Below, piece by piece: positions 41,512 to 49,736 of a stretch of DNA of 64,000 nt. How positions within the stretch are numbered: position 1 is the stretch's first letter; each line of letters begins with the position of its first letter. The translations under genes and the position numbers were made by a program. Location of the stretch: positions 8,308,001 to 8,372,000 of the forward strand of contig NZ_JAUSZM010000003.1 of NCBI RefSeq assembly GCF_030817655.1. The letters are read 5' to 3'. The notes under the pieces were generated by a model that saw only the letters and a program-made list of their open reading frames with translations, did not search any database and was not told where the DNA came from. Source of the DNA: Streptomyces sp. V4I2 (GTDB lineage Bacteria > Actinomycetota > Actinomycetes > Streptomycetales > Streptomycetaceae).

Positions 41512-42315
41512 TCAGCCTCCCTGGGACATGACACGGAGGGCGGCCCGCCGCCACAGCAGACGGGTGAACAGGGCCAGCAGCACGACCCAGACCGCCTGGA
41601 GGGCCAGCTGACCGGCCGCGTCCGACAGCGGGATCCGGCCGATGTACAGGGACAGCGGCACGCTCAGCGTCGCCTGGAAGGGCAGGAAGGCGCTCACGGT
41701 CACGAACCAGTCCGGGAAGAACCACAGCGGCGCGTACACCCCGGACAGCAGGTTCTGCGCGAAGATCAGGATCAGCATCGCCGCGTTGTTGCGCACCGTC
41801 CAGAAGCACAGCTGGTCCAGCACGAGCAGTACGTAGTACAGCACCCACTGGCCGAGCAGCATGCTGAGCGCGAACACCCCCGCCACCGCGGCCGACCGGG
41901 GCGGCTCGACCACCCCGGCCGCCAGGCACACCGCGTATCCGCCGAGCGCCCACGCGAGGCCGTACAGCTGCTCGCCGAGGGCGCGCAGGGCGTAGTAGCG
42001 CTGGGGCGGCAGCGGGCGCAGATACCAGTAGATGATGGTGCCGAAGTGCATGTGCTGCAGCACCGAGTCCCGGCCCGCGAACTGGTCCAACTCCCGCAGC
42101 CGGGAGGCGAGTACGGCCAGTACCGCGTACGTCACCGCCTGGTCGCGGTCGAGGCCGGCGGTGGTGCCGGTGTTCGCGTACAGGCCGTGCCACAGGGATG
42201 CCACCAGCACCACCTGCACGGTCAGCCGGAGCAGTACGGCCGTCATCCGGGGCGGGGTGTGCAGTTCGCCGAGCGGGGTGACGCGGGCGGTGCGCCAGGC
42301 GTGCAGGACGGCCAT
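41512..42315 (-). CDS. ABC-2 type transporter permease, subunit 1
   Basis: A 267-residue membrane protein with about six helices, from the same permease subgroup as its neighbour. Conserved pieces are HFGTIIYWYLRPLPPQRYY after helix 2 and NLLSGVYAPLWFFPDWF before the last helices. Its ATG overlaps the ATPase stop (TGATG), so expression is translationally coupled. Confidence 0.9.
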   Translation of the reverse strand: MAVLHAWRTARVTPLGELHTPPRMTAVLLRLTVQVVLVASLWHGLYANTGTTAGLDRDQAVTYAVLAVLASRLRELDQFAGRDSVLQHMHFGTIIYWYLRPLPPQRYYALRALGEQLYGLAWALGGYAVCLAAGVVEPPRSAAVAGVFALSMLLGQWVLYYVLLVLDQLCFWTVRNNAAMLILIFAQNLLSGVYAPLWFFPDWFVTVSAFLPFQATLSVPLSLYIGRIPLSDAAGQLALQAVWVVLLALFTRLLWRRAALRVMSQGG

Positions 42316-43319
42316 CACAGGTCTCCGGCCTGGACGTAGGCGGCCCGCATGACGTCCTCCAGGTCGGCCTCGTCGAGGGCGATGTCCGTCACCTCGTAGT
42401 GCTCGATGACCGCCTTCAGCGCCTGGTGGACGGTCGGCGCGTCGGGCCCGGCGGACTCCTCGGGCCCGAACACGACCCGCGGTCCGTCGTGCCGCAGCAG
42501 AGCGATCCCGGGCAGCGGTACGACCTGAGTGTGCGGGTCGGCGAGGGTCGCCCGCACCTGCCAGGTCGAGCCGAACTTGCGGCGGATCTCGTCGAGGCTG
42601 CCGTCCAGCACCAGCCGGCCGTGGTTGATCAGGACGACCCGCTCGGCGAGCCGCTCGACCTCCGTCATGTCGTGCGTGGTCAACAGGACGGTACGGCCGC
42701 GCTGTTCGACCTGGTACCGCAGGAACTCCCGCACCTGTTCCTTCACCACCACGTCCATGCCGATGGTCGGTTCGTCGAGGAAGACGACCGGCGGGTCGTG
42801 CAGCAGGGCGGCGGCGAGGTCGCTGCGGACGCGCTGGCCGAGGGAGAGGTGGCGCACCCGGGTGTCCCAGAAGGACGACAGGTCGAGCAGGTCGTCGAAC
42901 TCCTCGAGACGGGCGGCGTGTTCGGCCTTCGGCACCTCGTAGATGTCCCTGAGGATCGCGAACGACTCGCGCACCGGCAGGTCCCACCACAGCTGGGTGC
43001 GCTGCCCGAACACCGCGCCGATGTTGCGGGCGTTGCGCTCGCGCTCCCGGTACGGCACCACGCCCGCGACCCGGGCCTCGCCGGAGGTGGGGGTCAGGAT
43101 GCCGGTGAGCATCTTGATGATGGTGGACTTCCCGGCGCCGTTCGGGCCGAGCAGGGCGAGGAGTTCGCCGGGACTGACATCGAAGGTGATGTCGCGGACG
43201 GCATGCTTGGTGACCCGCTCCGGGTTGACCAGGGAGCGCACCGCGCCCACGAAGCCGGGGCGGCGGACGGTGGTGTGGAAGACCCGGGACAGGCCGCGGA
43301 CCTCGATGCTTCCGCTCAC
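42315..43319 (-). CDS. ABC transporter ATP-binding protein
   Basis: A 334-residue ATPase. It has Walker A LLGPNGAGKSTIIKML, Q-loop VFGQRTQLWWDLP, signature VRHLSLGQRVRSDLAAALL, Walker B VVFLDEPTIGMD and the H-loop LLTTHDMTEVE. The C-terminal about 90 residues are the extension usual for exporters with DUF990-like permeases. It leads the operon of ATPase, two permeases and an MFS gene. The substrate of this trio type is generally unknown. Confidence 0.94.
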   Translation of the reverse strand: MSGSIEVRGLSRVFHTTVRRPGFVGAVRSLVNPERVTKHAVRDITFDVSPGELLALLGPNGAGKSTIIKMLTGILTPTSGEARVAGVVPYRERERNARNIGAVFGQRTQLWWDLPVRESFAILRDIYEVPKAEHAARLEEFDDLLDLSSFWDTRVRHLSLGQRVRSDLAAALLHDPPVVFLDEPTIGMDVVVKEQVREFLRYQVEQRGRTVLLTTHDMTEVERLAERVVLINHGRLVLDGSLDEIRRKFGSTWQVRATLADPHTQVVPLPGIALLRHDGPRVVFGPEESAGPDAPTVHQALKAVIEHYEVTDIALDEADLEDVMRAAYVQAGDL

Positions 43320-43350
43320 GCTGTCAACTCCCTTGCTTCGAACGTGAAGT

Positions 43351-43384
43351 GCGGCCGGTCGGCTTGGAAGGGCCGACCGGCCGC
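43351..43384. terminator. Hairpin terminator after the beta-galactosidase gene
   Basis: GCGGCCGGTCGGC (43351-43363) pairs perfectly with GCCGACCGGCCGC (43372-43384) around an 8-base loop. It lies about 80 bp beyond the beta-galactosidase stop and before the ATPase start, so it ends the galactan operon and isolates the exporter operon. Confidence 0.75.
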
Positions 43385-43465
43385 GGGCACCTCACGACCG
43401 TCGCAGAATGTCGATCAACCGGTCAATGGATTAATCGATCACGGAGTTGGACTAACAGATCCGGA

Positions 43466-46360
43466 CTAATCGGTCACCGAGAACACGAATGAGAACTCCG
43501 TCGGCTCGGCCCGCAGGAAGTACTGCGGCAGCGGGCCCGGACCGCACGACTGCGAACCGATCCCGTGCAGGCCGTGGTCGAGGTTGACCCACACCTCCGC
43601 GGCGGAGCCGCTGTCGGATGCAGTGTCGGCCGTGAGGTCGGTGAGGTGGGCGGCCGCGTCCAGCTGCTCGGTCGTCCAGCGGCGGGCAGTGAACCAGAAC
43701 TCCGGGTCGCCCTCGATCCTGAGGCCGCCGAGCTCCGCCCAGCGGACGTCGGCGAGGGCGCCGTTCTCCTGCGGACGGACGTACGGCGTCTGCAGATCGT
43801 CCACAGTCGACTGCCAACGGCCGACCATCGACGCCGACCGGGTGTCCGGATACGCCTCGCCGGGACCGCCGCCGAACCACTTCACCTGGTCCGCCTCGGA
43901 CAGTCCGAGCCGGATGCCCAGCCGGGGCAGCGGCAGCGTCCACTCGCCCTCGGGAGTCACGGACACCGTCAGCCGCAGCCGGCCGCCGTCCGAGGTCCAG
44001 CGGTACACCGTGCTCAGGCCCACCTCGCGGGCGGCGGGCGCCACCCGGGTCCGTACCGTCAGCGCGTCATCGGCCAACTCCACGGCGTCCAGGCGGTGGT
44101 GCATACGGTGCAGGCCGAGGGTGCGCCACAGCACCCCGTACCGGGTGTCGGACTGCCACTCCGCGCCGTCGTCGTTGTCGGTGGTCGCCCGCCACACGTC
44201 CAGGCGCGGACTTACGACCGACACCCCGCCGATCGTCTTCAGCGCACCGGTACGCGCGTCGAAGGACGCCGGGCCGAGGGTGATCAGCTTCTCGCCGAGC
44301 GCCGGTCGGTCGGTGGGCGCGACGGACGGCAACGGGCGGGACGCGCCCGGGAACTGGCCCCAGGCGACGACATGGTCCTTCGGCGCCCACGCGGTGTCGG
44401 CGGCGAGCAGCGCCCGTACCGTCCACTGCGTCTCCGCCCCGCGGGCGTCCGCGGGCGGCTCGGGCAGCTTCACGTCGGCGGACTCGCCGGCGGCGAGCGA
44501 CGGGACGTTCAGGGTGCCCGCCTCGACCGTCTCGCCGTCCACCTGGTACGACCACTCGAAGGCCAGCTCGGACAGGTCCGCGAAGTCGTGCCGGTTGGTG
44601 ACGCGCACGGTGCCGTCGGAGCCGTCTCCCTCGATGTGGACCGGCTCGATGACCTTCTTGTACTCGACGAGTCCCGGGGAGGGCTGCCGGTCGGGGAAGA
44701 CCAGCCCGTCGCAGACGAAGTTGCCGTCGTGCAGCTCCTCGCCGAAGTCACCGCCGTAGGCGTAACCCAGCTCCGGGTGCTTGATGCCGTGGTCGATCCA
44801 CTCCCAGATGAAGCCGCCCTGCAGCCGCTCGTACTTCTCGAACAGCCGCTGGTAGTCGGCGATCCCGCCGGGGCCGTTGCCCATGGCGTGCCCGTACTCG
44901 CACTGGATGAAGGGGAGTTCGCGCCGCTTGTGCGTGCCCCCGTCCAGGCCCTGGCCGATCTGTTCGACCTCGGCGTGGAAGGCGTACATCCGCGAGTACA
45001 CGTCCGTGTCCCGGCAGTCCCAGTCGCCCTCGTAGTGCACGAGGCGGGAGGAGTCGCGGCCGTGGATCCACTCGGCCATGGCGGTCAGACCGCGGCCGGT
45101 GCCGGCCTCGTTGCCCAGGGACCAGAAGACGATCGACGGGTGGTTCTTGTCCCGCTCGACCATGCGGGCCGCGCGGTCCAGGAGGGCCGGGGTCCAGCGG
45201 TCGTCGTCGACGGGGTTGTCCCGCCAGCCCTGCTCGGTGAAGCCGTGGGTCTCCAGGTCGCACTCGTCGATGACCCACAGGCCGTACTCGTCGCACAGGT
45301 CCAGGAAGGCCGGGTGCGGCGGGTAGTGCGAGGTGCGGACCGCGTTGAGGTTGTGCCGCTTCATCAGCAGTACGTCCTCGCGCATGGTCTCCAGGTCGAG
45401 CGCGCGCCCTTTCTCCGGGTGCCACTCGTGCCGGTTGACGCCCTTGAAGAGAACGGGCGTGCCGTTGACCTTGATGAGGCCGTCCTCCAGGACGACCGTA
45501 CGGAAGCCGATGCGCAGCGGCACCCGCTCGCCCTCGGTCGCCAGCACGCCGTCGTACAGAAACGGCGTCTCCGCCGACCACGGCCGGACCGGGACCGTCA
45601 CCGGCTCGCCGGTCGCGACATCGATGTCCAGGGCGGGCACGGTCACCCGGCCGTCGACGTCGGAGTCGACGCGCAGGGTGCCCTCGCCGCTGGTGTGGTC
45701 GTAGGAGGCGTGCACGAAGAAGTCGAGCACGCTGCCCGCCGGGCGGTGCAGCAGCGTCACGTCACGGAAGATGCCGGGCAGCCACCACTGGTCCTGGTCC
45801 TCCAGGTACGAGCCCGCCGACCACTGGTGGACGCGAACCGCCAGTACATTGTCCACAGTCTTCAGTAGATGGCCGACCGCGAACTCGTGCGGCAGCCGGG
45901 AGCCCTTGAACTCGCCGATGTCCGTGCCGTTCAGCCAGACGCGGGCGCAGGACTCGACGCCGTCGAAGCGCAGCACCGCACTGCCGTCCGCGGGCCAGTC
46001 GGCGGGCAGGTCGAAGACCCGCAGGTGATCGCCGGTCGGGTTCTCGGTCGGGACGTGCGGCGGGTCGACCGGGAAGGGGTAGAGGTGGTTCGTGTAGATC
46101 GGCGACCCGAACGCGCCGTCGCCCTGCAGGACCCAGTGCCCCGGGACCGTGACCTCGGCCCAGTCCCCGGCGTCGTATCCCTCCTCGGCGAACGAGTCGT
46201 CCTCGGCGTCGGCGGTCGCCGACACCCGCAGGCGCCATCTGCCGTTCAGCGACAGGGACGCGGCGTCCGAGGACGAGTACCAGGCGCGGGGCGGGAGGGC
46301 CCCGCGGCCCGGTGAGACGTCCTCGACGTAATCGATGGCCGTCGTGGTGCGGAAAGACAT
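43466..46360 (-). CDS. lacZ: Beta-galactosidase (GH2, LacZ type)
   Basis: A 964-residue cytosolic GH2 enzyme that hydrolyses terminal beta-galactosides. The domains run in LacZ order: jellyroll (about 40-205), Ig-like (205-290), TIM barrel (290-580), second Ig-like and the C-terminal beta-galactosidase small-chain domain (about 690-960). The acid/base Glu418 is in FWSLGNEAGTG, the nucleophile Glu488 in FIQCEYGHAMGNG, and the metal/substrate HEWHPEKGRALD loop is present. There is no signal peptide. It is the last gene of the operon binding protein-permease-permease-lacZ, so it probably finishes imported galactan oligosaccharides released by the GH30 and GH43 enzymes. TGGAGA precedes the ATG. 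Confidence 0.95.
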   Translation of the reverse strand: MSFRTTTAIDYVEDVSPGRGALPPRAWYSSSDAASLSLNGRWRLRVSATADAEDDSFAEEGYDAGDWAEVTVPGHWVLQGDGAFGSPIYTNHLYPFPVDPPHVPTENPTGDHLRVFDLPADWPADGSAVLRFDGVESCARVWLNGTDIGEFKGSRLPHEFAVGHLLKTVDNVLAVRVHQWSAGSYLEDQDQWWLPGIFRDVTLLHRPAGSVLDFFVHASYDHTSGEGTLRVDSDVDGRVTVPALDIDVATGEPVTVPVRPWSAETPFLYDGVLATEGERVPLRIGFRTVVLEDGLIKVNGTPVLFKGVNRHEWHPEKGRALDLETMREDVLLMKRHNLNAVRTSHYPPHPAFLDLCDEYGLWVIDECDLETHGFTEQGWRDNPVDDDRWTPALLDRAARMVERDKNHPSIVFWSLGNEAGTGRGLTAMAEWIHGRDSSRLVHYEGDWDCRDTDVYSRMYAFHAEVEQIGQGLDGGTHKRRELPFIQCEYGHAMGNGPGGIADYQRLFEKYERLQGGFIWEWIDHGIKHPELGYAYGGDFGEELHDGNFVCDGLVFPDRQPSPGLVEYKKVIEPVHIEGDGSDGTVRVTNRHDFADLSELAFEWSYQVDGETVEAGTLNVPSLAAGESADVKLPEPPADARGAETQWTVRALLAADTAWAPKDHVVAWGQFPGASRPLPSVAPTDRPALGEKLITLGPASFDARTGALKTIGGVSVVSPRLDVWRATTDNDDGAEWQSDTRYGVLWRTLGLHRMHHRLDAVELADDALTVRTRVAPAAREVGLSTVYRWTSDGGRLRLTVSVTPEGEWTLPLPRLGIRLGLSEADQVKWFGGGPGEAYPDTRSASMVGRWQSTVDDLQTPYVRPQENGALADVRWAELGGLRIEGDPEFWFTARRWTTEQLDAAAHLTDLTADTASDSGSAAEVWVNLDHGLHGIGSQSCGPGPLPQYFLRAEPTEFSFVFSVTD

Positions 46361-46385
46361 CGGTCTCCAGGTATCGAGAAGGGTG

Positions 46386-47261
46386 TCAGCCCTTGATGCC
46401 GGTCTGGGCGATCCCCTGCACCAGCCAGCGCTGGAGGAAGAGGAACACGAACAGCAGGGGCAGGATGGAAATGGCCGTGGCCGCGAAGATCAGGTGGTAG
46501 TTGACGGTCTGGTTGGTCATGTAGGAGGAGAGCGCGACCTGGATCGTCCAGGCACTCGGGTCCTGGCCGATGACCAGGGGCCACAGGAACTGGTTCCAGC
46601 CGCTGATGAAGGTGATCGTGGCCATCGCCGCGAAGAAGTTCAGCGAGTTGGGCACGACAACCCGCCAGTACGCCCCCCAGTACGAGAGTCCGTCCACGCG
46701 CGCCGCCTCCTCCAGCTCCTTGGGGAACCCCAGGAAGTACTGCCGGAACAGGAAGCAGGTGAAACCACTGAACAGGCCCGGGATGATGAGGCCCCGGTAG
46801 GTGTCGACCCAGCCCAGCGACGACACCAGCACGAAGCTCGGCACGAAGGTCACGGCCGTCGGGATCATCAGGGTGACCAGGACGGCGTAGAAGATCTTGT
46901 TGGCGTGCTTGTACGGGATGCGGGCGAGGCCGTAGCCGGCCAGCGAACAGATCAGCAGGATGCCGCTGGTGTGCAGGATGGCGACGACCCAGGAGTTCCA
47001 CAGGGCCCGGCCGAAGTCGACGGTGGTGTCGTCGAAAGGTTCGGTGAAGTTGCCCCACTGGATGTCGGTGGGGAACCACTTCCAGTTCTCGCCCGTGATC
47101 TCCGGGTCCGTCATCAGGGCGTTGCGGACGATCAGATAGAAGGGCACCAGGAAGAGCAGGGCGGCGACACCGGTGGCGATGTACAGACCGGTGTTGCCGA
47201 TGACCTTGCCCCCCCGCTTCTTGCCGGGGGTCTTCCTGAGGTCAGGTGCGGTGGTGGTCAC
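46386..47261 (-). CDS. Carbohydrate ABC transporter permease (MalG type)
   Basis: A 291-residue, six-helix inner-membrane permease starting at a GTG that overlaps the stop of the preceding permease (GTGA). The EAA loop is ELEEAARVDGLSYWGAYWRVV and the C-terminus LFLQRWLVQGIAQTGIKG is typical of MalG. It forms the importer with the genes at 47258 and 48244; no ATPase gene is present, as is common where MsiK is shared. Confidence 0.95.
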   Translation of the reverse strand: MTTTAPDLRKTPGKKRGGKVIGNTGLYIATGVAALLFLVPFYLIVRNALMTDPEITGENWKWFPTDIQWGNFTEPFDDTTVDFGRALWNSWVVAILHTSGILLICSLAGYGLARIPYKHANKIFYAVLVTLMIPTAVTFVPSFVLVSSLGWVDTYRGLIIPGLFSGFTCFLFRQYFLGFPKELEEAARVDGLSYWGAYWRVVVPNSLNFFAAMATITFISGWNQFLWPLVIGQDPSAWTIQVALSSYMTNQTVNYHLIFAATAISILPLLFVFLFLQRWLVQGIAQTGIKG

Positions 47262-48223
47262 TTGGACTCCTCACCCCTTCCGAAGCCCATGATCTTCCCC
47301 TGGAACAGGGTGATCACGAGGATGAGCAGGGTCAGGATGACGGCGCCCGCGCTGCCCTGGCCGTAGTCCTGGCTCTCGCCGAGGGCCGTCTTGTACAGCT
47401 CCACGAGGGGTGGCTGGCCCCAGGTCGCCTTGCCGAGCAGGTTCCAGAACTCGTCGAAGGCCTGGTAGGCGGCGATCAACAGGAGCAGGATCACCGCGGT
47501 CGAGGTGGCCCGCAGCTGGGGCAGCGTGATGTACCAGAAGGTCTGCCAGCCCGGCTTGGCGCCGTCGATGGCGGCGGCCTCGTACAGCTCCGCCGGGATG
47601 TTCTGCAGTGCCGCCAGGAACAGGATCATGTAGAAGCCGGCCTGCAGCCACAGCCGCAGGGTCACGATGACCAGCCAGTACCAGGGCGGGTCGGGGTTGG
47701 CGAGCCAGGCCACGTTGTCGACACCGAACCAGCCGACGACCGTGTTGGCCATGCCGAAGCGGACACCGTTGAAGATGGACATCTTCCAGATGAGCGCCGC
47801 GGCCACGTAGGAGACCGCGGTCGGGATGAAGAACACCGACCGGAAGAACGCCTTCATGAACCTCAGCCGGTGCACCAGCAGCGCCAGGCCCAGCGAGAGC
47901 CCCCAGGTGGTGGGCACGATGAACGCGGCGAAGACGGTGAAGGTGACCAGGGACCCGGTGAAGTCGGGGTTGTCCAGGATCGCCTGGTAGTTGTCGAAGC
48001 CGATGAACGTGCTCGGTGAGACGGTGAAGCGTGCCTCGAAGAAGCTGAGGTAGATGCTCCAGCCCATCGGCACGAAGACGAAGATCACCAGGCCGATGAG
48101 GAAGGGCCCGGTGAAGAGCCAGAAGTTGAGGGTGCTGCTCGCCCGCAGACTCCGCCGCGGCCTGGCCTTCGCAGGCTTGGCCGGGGCGGAGGTCGCGAGG
48201 TCGATCTTGGTGGTGGTCGACAT
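47258..48223 (-). CDS. Carbohydrate ABC transporter permease (MalF type)
   Basis: A 321-residue inner-membrane permease with six helices after a basic N-terminus. The EAA loop is ELYEAAAIDGAKPGWQTFWYI. It follows the binding-protein gene by 20 bp and overlaps the MalG-type gene by 4 bp. The operon context with beta-galactosidase points to galacto-oligosaccharide import. Confidence 0.95.
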   Translation of the reverse strand: MSTTTKIDLATSAPAKPAKARPRRSLRASSTLNFWLFTGPFLIGLVIFVFVPMGWSIYLSFFEARFTVSPSTFIGFDNYQAILDNPDFTGSLVTFTVFAAFIVPTTWGLSLGLALLVHRLRFMKAFFRSVFFIPTAVSYVAAALIWKMSIFNGVRFGMANTVVGWFGVDNVAWLANPDPPWYWLVIVTLRLWLQAGFYMILFLAALQNIPAELYEAAAIDGAKPGWQTFWYITLPQLRATSTAVILLLLIAAYQAFDEFWNLLGKATWGQPPLVELYKTALGESQDYGQGSAGAVILTLLILVITLFQGKIMGFGRGEESK

Positions 48224-48243
48224 GTCGAGGTCCGTCCGCCTGC

Positions 48244-49506
48244 CTATCCGAAGAGCTTCTTGAGCTCTGCGTTGACCTTCTTGTCACAGGCGTCGAGTGC
48301 CGCCTCCGGGCTGCCGTTCTTGCGCACGGAGTTGGCGATCACGTCGTTCAGCGAGGCGATCATCGACTGCGTCCACGCGATGTTGTCGAAGTGCCCGTAG
48401 TCGGTGAAGAGCTTGACGCCCTCGGCCGGCAGGCCCGACTTGAGCTTGGTGGCGGACTGGGCGATCGACGTGCGCGGCGGGACGTGGAAGCCGTAGGACA
48501 GCGCCCAGTCCTCCTGGTACTCCTTCTGGTCGATCCACAGCCACTTGACGTACTCCTTGGCCGCGTCGACGTTCTTGCCCTTGGCGTTGACGAACATCGA
48601 CCAGCCGCCGTTGGTGACCGATGCCTTGCCGGCGGAGCCGACCTTCGGGAACGGGAAGATGCCGACGTCGTCGCCGAGCGCTTTCTGGATCACGGGCATG
48701 GCCCACATGCCGCACCACTGGATCGCGGTCAGGCCCTGGGTGAAGGCGGAGGGGTCCCACCAGTCGGCGGGGGCGTCCAGGAGCAGGTTGCCGCTCGTGA
48801 ACAGCTTGCGGAGCTGGCTCAGACCGGCGGCCACGGCGTCCGTGTGGTACGCGATCTCGTTCTTCGCGTTGAGGGTGTCGGCGCCGGCCGACCAGATCAG
48901 CGGGCTCTGGACGGGGGTGATGTCGTTGCCGAGGAAGGCGCCCTTGACCTTGTCGGTGGTGAGCTTGTTGATGGCTTCGATCAGCTCGTCCAGGGTCTGC
49001 GGGACCTCGATCTTGGCCTTCTCGAAGAGCGACGGCCGGTAGTAGAAGAACTGCGGGTCGTCGATCATCCGGACGCCGTATATCTTCCCGTCGACCGTGT
49101 GCGACGCGATGTCGGCCGGGTTGAAGTCGTCCTTGACCGGGTTGATGATGTCGCTCAGGTCCGCCACCTGACCGCTCTTGACCATCTGGAGCTGCGGGTG
49201 GAACTCGAAGAGGTCCGGCGCGTTCTTGGTCAGCAGGGCCGGGAACAGCTTGTTCTCGAAGTTGCTGCCGGTGATCCACTGCGTGGTCACGTTGGCGTCC
49301 TTGTAGGCCTTGGCGTACTTCTTGATGGCCTGCTCGGTGCCCGCCTCGCCGTACGCGTGGAAGTACTGGACGAGTGCGTCGCCCGACCCGCCGCCGCTGC
49401 GGCCGGTGTTGCCGCCGCACGCGGCCAGACCGCCTGCGGCGGCCAGGCCCATCGCGGCTCGCAGTACGTTGCGGCGGTCCCAGTTGGTGTTGCTCATTGC
49501 CGACAT
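48244..49506 (-). CDS. Sugar ABC transporter substrate-binding lipoprotein (galacto-oligosaccharide candidate)
   Basis: A 420-residue extracellular binding protein. The signal is Tat-like (WDRRNVLRAAMGLAAAGG) and ends in the lipobox LAAC. The mature part has family-1 features, such as FFYYRPSLFEKAKIEVPQTL and PDLFEFHPQLQMV. Start at ATG 49506 (MSAMSNTN) is favoured by AAGGACG just upstream; the second ATG at 49497 is the alternative. It leads the operon ending in lacZ. A candidate ROK-repressor site lies about 115 bp upstream (49620-49636). Confidence 0.94.
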   Translation of the reverse strand: MSAMSNTNWDRRNVLRAAMGLAAAGGLAACGGNTGRSGGGSGDALVQYFHAYGEAGTEQAIKKYAKAYKDANVTTQWITGSNFENKLFPALLTKNAPDLFEFHPQLQMVKSGQVADLSDIINPVKDDFNPADIASHTVDGKIYGVRMIDDPQFFYYRPSLFEKAKIEVPQTLDELIEAINKLTTDKVKGAFLGNDITPVQSPLIWSAGADTLNAKNEIAYHTDAVAAGLSQLRKLFTSGNLLLDAPADWWDPSAFTQGLTAIQWCGMWAMPVIQKALGDDVGIFPFPKVGSAGKASVTNGGWSMFVNAKGKNVDAAKEYVKWLWIDQKEYQEDWALSYGFHVPPRTSIAQSATKLKSGLPAEGVKLFTDYGHFDNIAWTQSMIASLNDVIANSVRKNGSPEAALDACDKKVNAELKKLFG

Positions 49507-49619
49507 GTTGACGTCCTTGTCTCGAGTACGGCTTATTGCTCTGTGCCTGTGGCCCTGCGGCTCAGCGTCAGATGGCTCAAATGAGGTTGCGGTGCGGGAC
49601 GTTAACCTTCGGCTAAGGC

Positions 49620-49636
49620 TTCGGCAAGGGGTTGGA
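49620..49636. promoter_or_regulatory. Candidate ROK operator before the galactan import operon
   Basis: TTCGGCAAGGGGTTGGA matches TTCGACAAGGGGTTAGGA at 52924-52941, upstream of the ROK repressor gene, with one mismatch in the first 14 positions. A tandem CTTCGGC(T)AAGG pair (49607-49618 and 49619-49629) overlaps it. Both sites lie upstream of minus-strand genes in the same orientation. Confidence 0.55.
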
Positions 49637-49736
49637 CGAAGTCTGTTCGAAGCGTTGTGTTGCGTTCGGAATACCGGACATGACGGGGTGGCGGGCCGCC
49701 GCACCAGCGGCCCGCACCCCCTTTCTCAGCCGTGCA